Numbered from the stretch's first letter, positions 1-6,682 are shown. The stretch is DNA of 27,163 nucleotides from Prevotellaceae bacterium UBA2448 (GCA_002342585.1 DDQG01000028.1:5061-32223), one strand, 5' to 3'. Notes: generated by a model from the letters alone, not told the origin. Numbers and translations: made by a program.

Positions 1-69
1 GGTCAGCAGGTAACTAAGGACTACAAGGGTATCGTAATCGTGAATGGTAAGAAGTTCTATAACAAATAA
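1..69 (+). CDS. C-terminal end of a secreted surface protein (partial, 5' end outside window)
   Basis: Reading frame 1 is open from the window edge to a TAA at 67-69 and encodes 22 residues. The last part, GIVIVNGKKFYNK, has the form glycine, hydrophobic beta-strand, NGKK, aromatic, basic end. The same pattern (GIYIHNGKKVFVK, GIYIHGGKKVVVK) ends the two secreted proteins at the right of this window. In Bacteroidales such tails resemble a shortened T9SS sorting domain, so this is probably the end of an exported or surface protein. The body of the protein is not visible and its function cannot be given. A small ORF follows 20 bp later and may be co-transcribed. Confidence 0.7.
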   Translation, partial: GQQVTKDYKGIVIVNGKKFYNK

Positions 70-73
70 ATCT

Positions 74-80
74 AAGGAGG
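74..80 (+). promoter_or_regulatory. Strong Shine-Dalgarno site for the 51-aa ORF
   Basis: AAGGAGG lies 9 bases before the ATG at 90. It is a full anti-16S match. None of the other genes in the window has a comparable site, as is usual for Bacteroidetes, so it both supports the start and marks this small gene as unusual. Confidence 0.7.
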
Positions 81-89
81 AATTATACA

Positions 90-245
90 ATGAAAAAACA
101 ATATATAGCTCCACTCACAGAAGTGGTAAAAATTAATGCTGAGGCGATGATTTGTCAGTCACCTGCATTGAGCAACAGCGAGTATCAGTCTGGTGGTAAG
201 ATCCTTGACAAGGAGAATGCTGACTACGACGAAGATCTCTGGTAA
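90..245 (+). CDS. Small 51-residue protein with conserved-looking N-terminus and acidic, Trp-ending C-terminus
   Basis: The ORF runs from ATG at 90 to TAA at 243-245, with a perfect Shine-Dalgarno 9 bases upstream. The N-terminal half (MKKQYIAPLTEVVKINAEAM) has the arrangement MKKxYxxPxTEVVxI, which I recall from many very short Prevotella and Bacteroides hypothetical proteins. One Cys (residue 22) follows. The C-terminal half is polar and strongly acidic (ENADYDEDLW) and ends in Trp. There is no clear membrane helix and no classical signal peptide. It sits between the end of a surface-protein gene and a good terminator, so it is probably the last gene of that transcript. No function is known to me. 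A leader-plus-core peptide precursor or a small secreted or regulatory peptide are possibilities only. The ORF itself is well supported by its ribosome binding site and terminator. Confidence 0.75.
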   Translation: MKKQYIAPLTEVVKINAEAMICQSPALSNSEYQSGGKILDKENADYDEDLW

Positions 246-268
246 AAAATATTAATAATGATTCGATG

Positions 269-312
269 GCTCCTGTACAGCGATGTGCAGGGGCTTTTTT
301 GATACTTTTTTT
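269..312 (+). terminator. Rho-independent terminator after the 51-aa ORF
   Basis: GCTCCTGTACA pairs with TGTGCAGGGGC (two G-T wobbles) around a GCGA loop, followed by TTTTTT and a second T-run. It ends the surface-protein/small-ORF transcript and insulates dsbD. Confidence 0.85.
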
Positions 313-320
313 TAGTTTTA

Positions 321-352
321 TTTGGTAGTTATTAATACACCTTGTACCTTCG
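321..352 (+). promoter_or_regulatory. Bacteroidetes-type promoter for the DsbD-like gene
   Basis: A TTTG -33 box at 321-324 is followed after 20 bp by TACCTTCG (345-352), a near match to TAnnTTTG. The expected transcript start, near 359, leaves a short untranslated leader before the ATG at 375. This argues against using the earlier ATG at 342, which lies upstream of the -7 box. Confidence 0.7.
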
Positions 353-374
353 CACGGCAAAAACTTCACAGATA

Positions 375-2306
375 ATGAAACGGACAAGTATTTTCCTGGC
401 TATGATGCTTTGGGTCTGTGCTGCTATGGCGCAGATGATGGAGCCTGTTAAGGTGAAAACTGAACTGAAACGAGGGGAGGGCAATGATGCTCAACTCGTG
501 TTTCACATGAAGATTGACGAGGGCTGGCATGTGTATGGCATGCAGAAGCTGGAGAACGGACCTACTCCGACAAGCATCAATGTGGAGGAGATTGAGGGCG
601 CTGAACTCGTAGGCGAACTGGAGTATGAGGGCGACTTGCAGAAGAAATATGATGAGGTGTTCGAACTCGATGTGGAGTTTTTCGAAGGGGAGGTAACCTT
701 CAAACAGAAGGTGAAACTGACCTCCGAGGATTACCGTATTGCGGGCTATTTGGAGTATGCTTCGTGCAACGACCAGAGTTGTATGCCTCCGACAAAAGAG
801 GAGTTTGAGTATGGAAAGAAGACCCTCTCTAACTCCCCCTGTTTAGGGGAAGAACCCGGTGCGGACAGTAATCCCAAGTCCTCCCTAAACAGGGAGGATT
901 TAGGTGGGTCTGGGTCTCTACTTATCCTTCTGCTGTGGGGTTTTCTCGGTGGACTCATCGCTCTGACTACACCTTGTGTGTGGCCTATCATCCCGATGAC
1001 TGTGTCGTTTTTCCTGAAAAGGGGAGGAGGCGTAAGGGATGCTGTCATTTACGGAATTTCTATCATTATTATATATGTAGGACTGGGACTGATTGTGACT
1101 GGTCTGTTCGGAGCTAATGCCCTGAATAGTCTTGCCACGAATGCTGTGTTCAACGTGTTTTTCGCTGTGCTCCTGCTCTTCTTCGGACTCAGTATGGCGG
1201 GACTGTTCGAAATCACCCTGCCTGCCAGCTGGACCACTTCGGTAGATAATAAGGCAAATGCCACTACGGGTTTCCTGTCTATCTTCCTGATGGCTTTCAC
1301 ACTGGCGCTGGTAAGCTTCTCGTGCACAGGACCAATCATCGGTTTCCTGCTCGTAGAACTCGCTACCGACGGAGGTAGTCTCTTCGCTCCGGCTGTAGGT
1401 ATGCTCGGATTCTCTATCGGTCTGGCGCTGCCTTTCACGCTGTTTGCTATGTTCCCGAACTGGCTGAAGTCGATGCCAAAGAGCGGCAGTTGGATGGAAA
1501 CCGTAAAACGGGTGCTCGGAGTAGTGGAAATCGCTTTTGCGCTGAAGTTCTTCAGTGTGGCTGACCTCGCATACGGCTGGGGACTGCTGAGCAGACGCCT
1601 TTTCTTCATCATCTGGATTGTGCTCTTTGCCGGACTCGGCATCTACCTGATTGTGGAGATGCTGAAAAAGAAAAACGGACGACCTGTGTTCTATATCCTG
1701 CACACAATCGTGGCTGTGGCTTCGCTGTCGCTTGCTGCTTATATGGTGCCAGGACTGTGGGGCGCTCCCTGTACGCTCGTAAGTGCTTTTGCTCCACCAA
1801 AGGAAAGAACTTGGCAGGAGATGGACAAGAATAACATCTTCATGGACTATTATATTGCCCGCAACTATGCTTACGACGATAATATGCCTATGCTGGTGGA
1901 CTTCTCAGGCTATGGCTGCGTGAACTGCCGCAAGATGGAGGCTACGGTGCTGGCTGACTCTGCTGTTACTGATATCATATACAAGAATTTCCTGTATGTG
2001 CAACTCTTCGTTGACGACCGCACAAAAGCCCAGGAGGGTTTCGAGGAAACTGTGGTGGTGAACGGAAAGAAGAAGACTCTGACTACTCTGGGTGAGATAT
2101 GGAGTCACCTGCAGGCAGAGAAGTTCGGAGCCAACTCGCAACCATTCTATGTAATTGTGGATGCCGACGACCACATGCTCGTAGAACCATACACCTACGA
2201 CGAAGATGTGGATAAGTTCATCGCCTGGCTGAAGAGAGGACTGAAAGCGTTTGACGAAAGACGCCATGCGGGTAGCGTTGGGGTTTTGAACAATAATTTG
2301 AAATAA
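375..2306 (+). CDS. dsbD: Thiol:disulfide interchange protein, DsbD family (cytochrome c biogenesis transmembrane type)
   Basis: 643 residues. It carries reducing power from cytoplasmic thioredoxin across the inner membrane to periplasmic disulfide partners. The order is: signal peptide (residues 1-20, ending AMAQ); DsbD alpha-like beta-sandwich (~21-148) with the Cys pair C131/C136 (CNDQSC); an odd linker (~150-179); about eight membrane helices (~181-465) with the redox cysteines C201 (TTPCVWPIIP) and C317 (SCTGP); and a C-terminal thioredoxin-like domain with C515/C518 (CVNC). All six family cysteines are present. The ATG at 375 is chosen because it opens a clean signal peptide downstream of the promoter; the upstream ATG at 342 would add 11 unrelated residues. 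The linker is encoded by a ~90-bp palindromic element inserted in frame (see separate entry). A plausible client is the cytochrome-c maturation pathway served by CcsBA later in the window, but that link is inference. Confidence 0.92.
   Translation: MKRTSIFLAMMLWVCAAMAQMMEPVKVKTELKRGEGNDAQLVFHMKIDEGWHVYGMQKLENGPTPTSINVEEIEGAELVGELEYEGDLQKKYDEVFELDVEFFEGEVTFKQKVKLTSEDYRIAGYLEYASCNDQSCMPPTKEEFEYGKKTLSNSPCLGEEPGADSNPKSSLNREDLGGSGSLLILLLWGFLGGLIALTTPCVWPIIPMTVSFFLKRGGGVRDAVIYGISIIIIYVGLGLIVTGLFGANALNSLATNAVFNVFFAVLLLFFGLSMAGLFEITLPASWTTSVDNKANATTGFLSIFLMAFTLALVSFSCTGPIIGFLLVELATDGGSLFAPAVGMLGFSIGLALPFTLFAMFPNWLKSMPKSGSWMETVKRVLGVVEIAFALKFFSVADLAYGWGLLSRRLFFIIWIVLFAGLGIYLIVEMLKKKNGRPVFYILHTIVAVASLSLAAYMVPGLWGAPCTLVSAFAPPKERTWQEMDKNNIFMDYYIARNYAYDDNMPMLVDFSGYGCVNCRKMEATVLADSAVTDIIYKNFLYVQLFVDDRTKAQEGFEETVVVNGKKKTLTTLGEIWSHLQAEKFGANSQPFYVIVDADDHMLVEPYTYDEDVDKFIAWLKRGLKAFDERRHAGSVGVLNNNLK
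821..910 (+). repeat. Palindromic element inserted in frame within dsbD
   Basis: The left arm begins GACCCTCTCTAACTCC and continues CCCTGTTTAGGGG. The right arm, CCTCCCTAAACAGGGAGG then ATTTAGGTGGGTC, is its near reverse complement, about 30 bases each side of a ~28-base centre. The whole is 90 bp, exactly 30 codons, and encodes a Ser/Gly/Pro/Asn-rich stretch between the periplasmic alpha domain and the first membrane helix. Shorter inner hairpins (CTCCCT/AGGGAG) lie in each arm. It looks like a mobile palindromic repeat that landed in a tolerant linker. Confidence 0.75.
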
Positions 2307-2436
2307 TTGACAAAAAATTTTATTGGAATAATTATTGGTTAAATTATTGGTAATTATTTGCAATTATTGTTAGAAAATATTGCGCCAAGCAATAAGAATA
2401 AAGCCTAGGTGGCTTTCACCCAATAATTTGAAATAA
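2291..2436. repeat. 16-bp direct repeat bracketing an AT-rich block after dsbD
   Basis: CAATAATTTGAAATAA occurs at 2291-2306, covering the last codons and stop of dsbD, and again at 2421-2436. The 114 bp between is very AT-rich and made of degenerate ATTATTGG/AATTATT words. It could be a small insertion with duplicated target or a local duplication of the gene end. No gene is seen in it. Confidence 0.5.
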
Positions 2437-2451
2437 AAGGTTGCAATTTTT

Positions 2452-2518
2452 GACGAAAGACGAAAAACGCAAGACGAAAAACGATAACTATTATCTATTA
2501 ACTATTATCTTTTAACTA
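2452..2518. repeat. Short-period intergenic tandem repeats
   Basis: GACGAAA words recur (GACGAAAGACGAAAAACG, then GACGAAAAACG), followed by two 14-bp units AACTATTATCTATT and AACTATTATCTTTT plus a partial third. They fill the space before the DUF3467 gene, leaving no recognisable promoter there. Confidence 0.6.
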
Positions 2519-2527
2519 CATACAACT

Positions 2528-2842
2528 ATGGCAGAAGAAAAACAAATTCAGATTGAAGTAAAACCAGAAGTGGCTGGGGGCAATTATTGCAACCTGGCTG
2601 TAATCACTCACTCGAACAATGAGTTCGTAATGGACTTCGCACAGATGCTTCCTGCTATGCCTAAGGCACAGGTGGCTTCTCGTATTATTATGGCACCAGA
2701 ACATGCTAAGCGCCTTCTGTTGGCTCTGCAAGATAATCTGCAGAAGTACGAACAGCAGTTTGGCAGAATAGAACTCTCAAACCAGCGCCCAGGCGGAGGC
2801 GGCACAGTCGCTCCCTTCGGTATCGGAAAAGGAGAGGCATAA
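2528..2842 (+). CDS. DUF3467 family protein
   Basis: 104 residues from ATG 2528. The sequence, with ITHSNNEFVMDFAQMLP, a MPKAQVASRIIM segment and APEHAKRLLLALQDNLQKYE, matches the small DUF3467 family as I know it from Bacteroidetes and Proteobacteria. No biochemical role for that family is known to me. There is no signal peptide or membrane segment, so it should be cytoplasmic. The fold suggested is a beta-rich first half and one amphipathic helix (~58-77), followed by a Gly-rich tail (GGGGTVAPFGIGKG). It stands alone between intergenic repeats and a strong terminator, with the convergent peptidase gene beyond. No standard -7 promoter is visible upstream; transcription could come from dsbD or from a poor-consensus promoter. 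Confidence 0.88.
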   Translation: MAEEKQIQIEVKPEVAGGNYCNLAVITHSNNEFVMDFAQMLPAMPKAQVASRIIMAPEHAKRLLLALQDNLQKYEQQFGRIELSNQRPGGGGTVAPFGIGKGEA

Positions 2843-2848
2843 GAAAAA

Positions 2849-2882
2849 CCCCGAAAGCATCGATGCTTTCGGGGCTTTTCTT
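2849..2882. terminator. Bidirectional terminator between DUF3467 gene (+) and peptidase gene (-)
   Basis: CCCCGAAAGCATC pairs perfectly with GATGCTTTCGGGG (13 bp, essentially no loop). T-rich sequence follows on the plus strand, and AAAAA precedes it, giving a T-run on the minus strand. It suits both convergent genes. Confidence 0.85.
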
Positions 2883-2886
2883 ATTA

Positions 2887-2945
2887 GGTGATAGTTGACA
2901 GGTGATAGTTGATAGTTCTTTAAACTGTAAACTGTAAACCGTAAA
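2887..2945. repeat. Period-14 and period-7 intergenic repeats
   Basis: Two copies of GGTGATAGTTGA(C/T)A are followed by AACTGTA, AACTGTA, AACCGTA and AACTA steps that run up to the stop codon of the minus-strand peptidase gene. They are of the same general type as the repeats at 2452-2518 and 22856-22887. Confidence 0.55.
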
Positions 2946-5231
2946 CTATTTTTCAATTCTCACAAGTGTTGAGCCGGAAGTGTTGGAGTCGGCAGTGGTA
3001 ATCTTAACTGCATAAACTCCGGAAGGGAGTGATGAGAGGTTGACCTTGCCGTCGGTGGTTGTAGTCTCCAGTTCCAACGCTCCGCTGAGGCTATATACCT
3101 TGACAGCTGCCTCTGCAATGCCGTTCATTACGAGTGTCTTTCCAGAAAGAGAGAAGATTACGCCCTCGGGCTGAGAGGTTGGGAAGTCCTCAATCTTTGA
3201 AGCCAACTCAAGGACATAGCACAGACCCTTGTAGGCATCGATGGCTCCGTGCCCATACATATTGTTAGGGTAGGTGAGTGAAGCATCAGGATGAACGGCA
3301 GTCTTGGCAAATACCTCTTTGACTTGCTGTGGAGTAAGACTCGGATTGGCTTGCAACCAAAGAGCAATGGTACCTGTGACGACTGGAGTTGCCATAGATG
3401 TGCCACTCTCTGCATACATGTAGTAGTCTTTGTCGCCTACCTTGAATGTTTCTATGATATCTTTGTTATAGTTGTCTTTGTTCTTATATTTGCTTTCTGG
3501 CATTAGGCTGTTGAGAGCTGAAATGACATTATAGCCTGAAGCTGCGATGTCCGGCTTTGTCCGACCTTCAAGGGTAGGACCTGTACCAGACCAGGAAACT
3601 ATCTGATTGTAGCCATTGTTATTGTAGGCAGTCTTGTAGTGTTCTACTTTGTTCAGATTGGTCAGTTCGTCGCGATAATTCATAGCTCCTACGGCAATGG
3701 CATCATTGAACGCAGCTGGAGCACCAACGGTATATGGGCAATTATTAGGACGCAAAGAGAAACGGGTGAAACCAGACAGTGCATAGGTTCCCATCACCTG
3801 AACCACTCCTTCGCCTTCAATCTTGAGCTGGGCAGAAGGCGTATTGTAGTGATTCATGTTTCTGTCGGGTACTCTGATTGTTATTTCGTAGGCATAGTCA
3901 CCATTCTCCATCTGTTTCTTGGTAGCATTTTCAATACCATATACATTAGCCTCGCTTGTGATGTCAATGTATTTACTGTAATTGTTGTCTGAAATCGTCA
4001 AAGGTATTTCTTCTGTATTTACAGTCACTTGCGGACAACCTTCGATGTCTGGTTGCAGGGTAAATGTGAAAGGTTTGTCGGAACGAAGAGTTATGTTGAC
4101 AGTCCTGTTTATTTCTGCCAAATTAAACCACAATGGTGTGTCGAGAACTTCGCCCTGCGGCTTCATCCTGTAGATGTCTGTATCGCTGTCGTTGCCTGCA
4201 GAACAGACAATAATGCGACCAGGACCTGTGAGCTGTGAGAATATTTCGTTTGCCAGAATGAGATCTTCGGACAGCTTTTCCTGTGCACCGAAACTGCAAT
4301 TGATAACACATGGCTGTTTGTGTTCTGCAGCGTAATCCATTATATATTTTATAGCAAGAATCTCTACTGCATCAAATACTCTGAGGCTTTTACCAATCAC
4401 CTGCTGCCATATAGGATCGCCTGTGCCCTCTTTAATTGATTTGTTTACGTCTGCATAAAACAAATTGCTCAAATCAGATGGTGTGTTTGCAAGCAGCATC
4501 GTGCTTAAAACGATATCAGAATCATAAGCTACTCCACGATATTTGCCATTCAGAACGGGACTGCCAGTTGCAATAGCTGCCACGTGAGTACCATGATACT
4601 CTGCCTCCTGGTCGGTAGTGCCTTCCATAAGTTTCAAGTCGCTTTCAGAACTATAGACAGAACCGATTTTCTTGTATCCATCGCCCAAACCGGTGAACAT
4701 ATCCCATACCTGCTTGATTCGGGTATGGCCGTTTGCATCATGAAACATAGGGTGGGTGAAGTCGAAACCGACATCAATCACACCTGTGACAACTCCTTTT
4801 CCAGTATATGCCTGGGGTAGGTCTTTTCCCTGATAGATTGGAATTATGTTACTGCTTTGTGGCAGACTGTCGAGCGTGACACTCTTCAGTTCGTTGGCTT
4901 CGATGCGCACAATACACTCGTCGAGCGAGAGTTCTGCCAAAGCATCGGTTGGTATTACTGCAATGTAAATGTTGCCGACATTGTCGAAAATTGTACATCC
5001 GCGGCTGGTGAGAGCCTCCTCCTGACCTTCGTTCTGGAGCTTTACTAAAGCCATGATGTAGCTGCGCTCTACTTTCTGCCCAGACTGAATCAGAGCCTTT
5101 ACCTTGTTAGCTGACTGCACTTCTTTGGCAACGAGGAAAGACATTTTGGAGTAGTCTGCACTCTGTGCCCAAGAAGAAACGCTGGAGAATAATAAAAGTA
5201 ATGTGAAAAGTAAGAAATTCCTTGTTTTCAT
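2946..5231 (-). CDS. Secreted subtilisin-family (S8) serine protease with T9SS C-terminal tail
   Basis: 761 residues, an exported endopeptidase. The signal peptide is residues ~1-23 (MKTRNFLLFTLLLLFSSVSS, then WAQ). The catalytic triad is visible: D153 in GVIDVGFDFTHP, H213 in EYHGTHVAAIATG, S612 in SGTSMATPVVTG. Asn311 (VINCSFG) is the oxyanion-hole residue. A long insertion between H and S (~360-500, beta-rich) is typical of larger Bacteroidetes S8 enzymes. The last ~75 residues (KVYSLSGALELE, LPSGVYAVKI) match the type A T9SS sorting domain, so surface display or release through the outer membrane is expected. The start is the ATG at 5231; the longer frame up to 5300 would run into the tRNA gene. 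The gene begins 35 bp after tRNA-Ser on the same strand with no promoter of its own visible, so it may depend on read-through. Substrate unknown. Confidence 0.92.
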   Translation of the reverse strand: MKTRNFLLFTLLLLFSSVSSWAQSADYSKMSFLVAKEVQSANKVKALIQSGQKVERSYIMALVKLQNEGQEEALTSRGCTIFDNVGNIYIAVIPTDALAELSLDECIVRIEANELKSVTLDSLPQSSNIIPIYQGKDLPQAYTGKGVVTGVIDVGFDFTHPMFHDANGHTRIKQVWDMFTGLGDGYKKIGSVYSSESDLKLMEGTTDQEAEYHGTHVAAIATGSPVLNGKYRGVAYDSDIVLSTMLLANTPSDLSNLFYADVNKSIKEGTGDPIWQQVIGKSLRVFDAVEILAIKYIMDYAAEHKQPCVINCSFGAQEKLSEDLILANEIFSQLTGPGRIIVCSAGNDSDTDIYRMKPQGEVLDTPLWFNLAEINRTVNITLRSDKPFTFTLQPDIEGCPQVTVNTEEIPLTISDNNYSKYIDITSEANVYGIENATKKQMENGDYAYEITIRVPDRNMNHYNTPSAQLKIEGEGVVQVMGTYALSGFTRFSLRPNNCPYTVGAPAAFNDAIAVGAMNYRDELTNLNKVEHYKTAYNNNGYNQIVSWSGTGPTLEGRTKPDIAASGYNVISALNSLMPESKYKNKDNYNKDIIETFKVGDKDYYMYAESGTSMATPVVTGTIALWLQANPSLTPQQVKEVFAKTAVHPDASLTYPNNMYGHGAIDAYKGLCYVLELASKIEDFPTSQPEGVIFSLSGKTLVMNGIAEAAVKVYSLSGALELETTTTDGKVNLSSLPSGVYAVKITTADSNTSGSTLVRIEK

Positions 5232-5265
5232 AAGTAAGGATATTTTCAGAAATGTAAAAAAAAAG

Positions 5266-5352
5266 CGGAAAGTGAGGGATTCGAACCCCCGATACAGCAA
5301 GCCGTATAGCGGATTTCGAGTCCGCCCCGTTCGACCACTCCGGCAACTTTCC
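5266..5352 (-). tRNA. tRNA-Ser (anticodon CGA)
   Basis: On the minus strand the 7-bp acceptor stem GGAAAGT/ACTTTCC closes a type II tRNA of 87 nt. The anticodon stem GCGGA/TCCGC has the loop CTCGAAA (anticodon CGA, reading UCG). There is a long variable arm (TACGGCTTGCTGTA) and a T arm containing GGTTCGAATCC. CCA is not encoded, so it must be added after transcription. A run of nine T residues on the minus strand begins right after the 3' end and may help terminate. Confidence 0.95.
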
Positions 5353-5407
5353 TTTATGATGTGCCAAGAAATAGACTAGTGAAATTACTAGAATTTCTAA
5401 GCGGGTG

Positions 5408-5415
5408 CAAAGGTA
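5408..5415 (-). promoter_or_regulatory. -7 promoter box for tRNA-Ser
   Basis: Minus-strand TACCTTTG matches TAnnTTTG and lies ~55 bp before the tRNA 5' end, just downstream of the rpmH terminator. The expected -33 position is T-rich but not a clean TTTG. Confidence 0.6.
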
Positions 5416-5440
5416 GGTATTTCAGAGAAAATAGAAAAAA

Positions 5441-5477
5441 ATAAAAAGCAGAAGTTTTTGAAAACTCCTGCTTTTTA
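5441..5477 (-). terminator. Terminator of rpmH
   Basis: On the minus strand AAAAAGCAGGAGTTTT pairs with AAAACTTCTGCTTTTT across a short A-rich loop, then T-rich sequence. It separates rpmH from the tRNA promoter. Confidence 0.85.
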
Positions 5478-5500
5478 TCTCTTAGCGAAATAGGCAATGA

Positions 5501-5656
5501 TTATTTGCCGTGGTTCTCGCTTGAAACAGTAAGAGACTTGCGACCCTTTCTGCGACGAGCAGAAAGTACTCGGCGTCCATTTGCAGTTTGCATACGCTCA
5601 CGGAAACCGTGCTTGTTTATTCTCTTTCTGTTGTGTGGTTGGAATGTTCTTTTCAT
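5501..5656 (-). CDS. rpmH: 50S ribosomal protein L34
   Basis: 51 residues, starting MKRTFQPHNRKRINKHGFRE and continuing RMQTANGRRVLSARRRKGRK. This is the unmistakable L34 sequence, with its very high Arg/Lys content for binding 23S rRNA in the large subunit. The length is normal with a short C-terminal extension (SLTVSSENHGK). It is transcribed away from efp, and both genes have their own -7 promoter in the 236 bp between them. Its leader contains a hairpin (see separate entry). Confidence 0.98.
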   Translation of the reverse strand: MKRTFQPHNRKRINKHGFRERMQTANGRRVLSARRRKGRKSLTVSSENHGK

Positions 5657-5693
5657 AATTATATGTTTTTTGTTGTATTCCGATAAACTAATA

Positions 5694-5716
5694 AGCCCGA
5701 CAACGGGTTTCGGGCT
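5694..5716 (-). promoter_or_regulatory. Hairpin in the rpmH 5' leader
   Basis: On the minus strand AGCCCGA and TCGGGCT form a 7-bp stem with a second internal CCCG/TGGG-type contact. It lies between the rpmH promoter (5727-5757) and its ATG at 5656. It resembles a small attenuator or a ribosomal-protein leader, but there is no T-run directly after the stem, so the role is open. Confidence 0.5.
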
Positions 5717-5726
5717 AAAGCGGGTG

Positions 5727-5757
5727 CAAAGTTAGGTCTTTTCTTTAAACTGGCAAA
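5727..5757 (-). promoter_or_regulatory. Consensus promoter for rpmH
   Basis: Minus strand: TTTG (5754-5757), exactly 19 bp, then TAACTTTG (5727-5734). Perfect match to the Bacteroidetes primary-sigma consensus. Confidence 0.85.
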
Positions 5758-5839
5758 ATAAATCAATTGAAAAATGAAAAATGAATGACTAAAAATGAAA
5801 AAAATGGTAATTTATAAATGATGAATGCCAAATAATATC

Positions 5840-5847
5840 TACCTTTG
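5840..5847 (+). promoter_or_regulatory. -7 promoter box for efp
   Basis: TACCTTTG, 45 bp before the efp ATG. The -33 region is AT-rich without a clean TTTG. Confidence 0.65.
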
Positions 5848-5892
5848 CAACCGATTTAATTAGAAGAGAATAAAAATATAAACATTTAAAGT

Positions 5893-6462
5893 ATGGCTAT
5901 TTTAGCAGGTGATATTAAGAAAAATGTATGCCTTCGTCTGGACGATGGTAAGATTTATGTAGTTATTGACTTCCTTCACGTAAAACCAGGTAAGGGTAAT
6001 ACTGTGATGCGTACAAAACTCCGCAATGTAGAAGACGGACGTGTGCTCGAACGTACATGGATTGTTTCTGCAAAGCTTGATGATGTACAGGTTTCACACC
6101 AGCAGTTCCAGTACCTCTATAAAGAAGGTGACGAACTCGTGTTCATGAACACAGAAACTTACGAGCAGGTAAATATCTCTAAGGATGTAATCACTGGTGG
6201 TGACTTCCTGAAGGAAGGTGAAACTATGGTTATGGCTTCAATCGATGACTCAACCGGTACTATCCTTACAGCTGAAGCTCCAGTAAAGGTTGTTCTTCAG
6301 GTTACTTACACAGAACCAGGTCTCAAGGGTGATACAGCTACTAATGCTACTAAGCCTGCAACTCTGGAAACTGGTGTTGAAATCCGTGTTCCTCTCTTCA
6401 TCAACGAGGGTGACCTCATTGAAGTAGATACTCGCGACGGTTCTTACGTTACTCGTAAATAA
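5893..6462 (+). CDS. efp: Translation elongation factor P
   Basis: 189 residues. EF-P binds between the P and E sites and relieves ribosome stalling at polyproline runs. The three beta-barrel domains are complete: a KOW-like N-terminal domain (1-~65), OB domain II (~66-128) and C-terminal OB domain III (~130-189) with the signature region containing VEIRVPLFINEGDLIEVDTR. The loop that reaches the peptidyl-transferase centre reads HVKPGKGNTV, with Lys34 at its tip. This is the position that is beta-lysylated or otherwise modified in other bacteria; no modifying enzyme is encoded in this window. It is divergent from rpmH, so two translation genes share one promoter region. Confidence 0.97.
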   Translation: MAILAGDIKKNVCLRLDDGKIYVVIDFLHVKPGKGNTVMRTKLRNVEDGRVLERTWIVSAKLDDVQVSHQQFQYLYKEGDELVFMNTETYEQVNISKDVITGGDFLKEGETMVMASIDDSTGTILTAEAPVKVVLQVTYTEPGLKGDTATNATKPATLETGVEIRVPLFINEGDLIEVDTRDGSYVTRK

Positions 6463-6491
6463 TCAGAGAACTCCAGACTGACTATAATATT

Positions 6492-6530
6492 ATACAATGT
6501 GACACATTATGTGTTGCATTGTATTTTTTT
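6492..6530 (+). terminator. Terminator of efp
   Basis: ATACAATG/CATTGTAT and ACACAT/ATGTGT form one stem with a 2-base internal loop, followed by seven T residues. Confidence 0.85.
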
Positions 6531-6629
6531 ATGCCTGTTATTTGTGTTTTTTAAATGTAAAAGGTTTAAAAAACATGTGTATAGAATATTTTTTTGAATT
6601 TAATAATGTTCATTTTACATTTAATTAAT

Positions 6630-6637
6630 TACCTTTG
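6630..6637 (+). promoter_or_regulatory. -7 promoter box for the rhamnogalacturonan lyase gene
   Basis: TACCTTTG, 45 bp before the ATG at 6683. No TTTG at the ideal distance, so the gene may need an activator. Confidence 0.6.
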
Positions 6638-6682
6638 CCCCGATATAAAAATACGAATTTACTAACTAACCTCATTATAATT

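Noticed and set aside
918..1703. Long open frame on the minus strand (261 codons) opposite dsbD
   Set aside because: It lies entirely opposite the well-supported DsbD membrane domain, is very rich in Glu, Gln, Ser and Arg as expected for the antisense of membrane-protein codons, and has no promoter or ribosome site.
2392..2420. AAGCC/GGCTT hairpin after dsbD as a terminator
   Set aside because: The stem is only five pairs and no T-run follows.
5107..5367. Minus-strand open frame running through tRNA-Ser and the peptidase start
   Set aside because: It crosses a well-defined tRNA and has no homology-like features; chance open frame.
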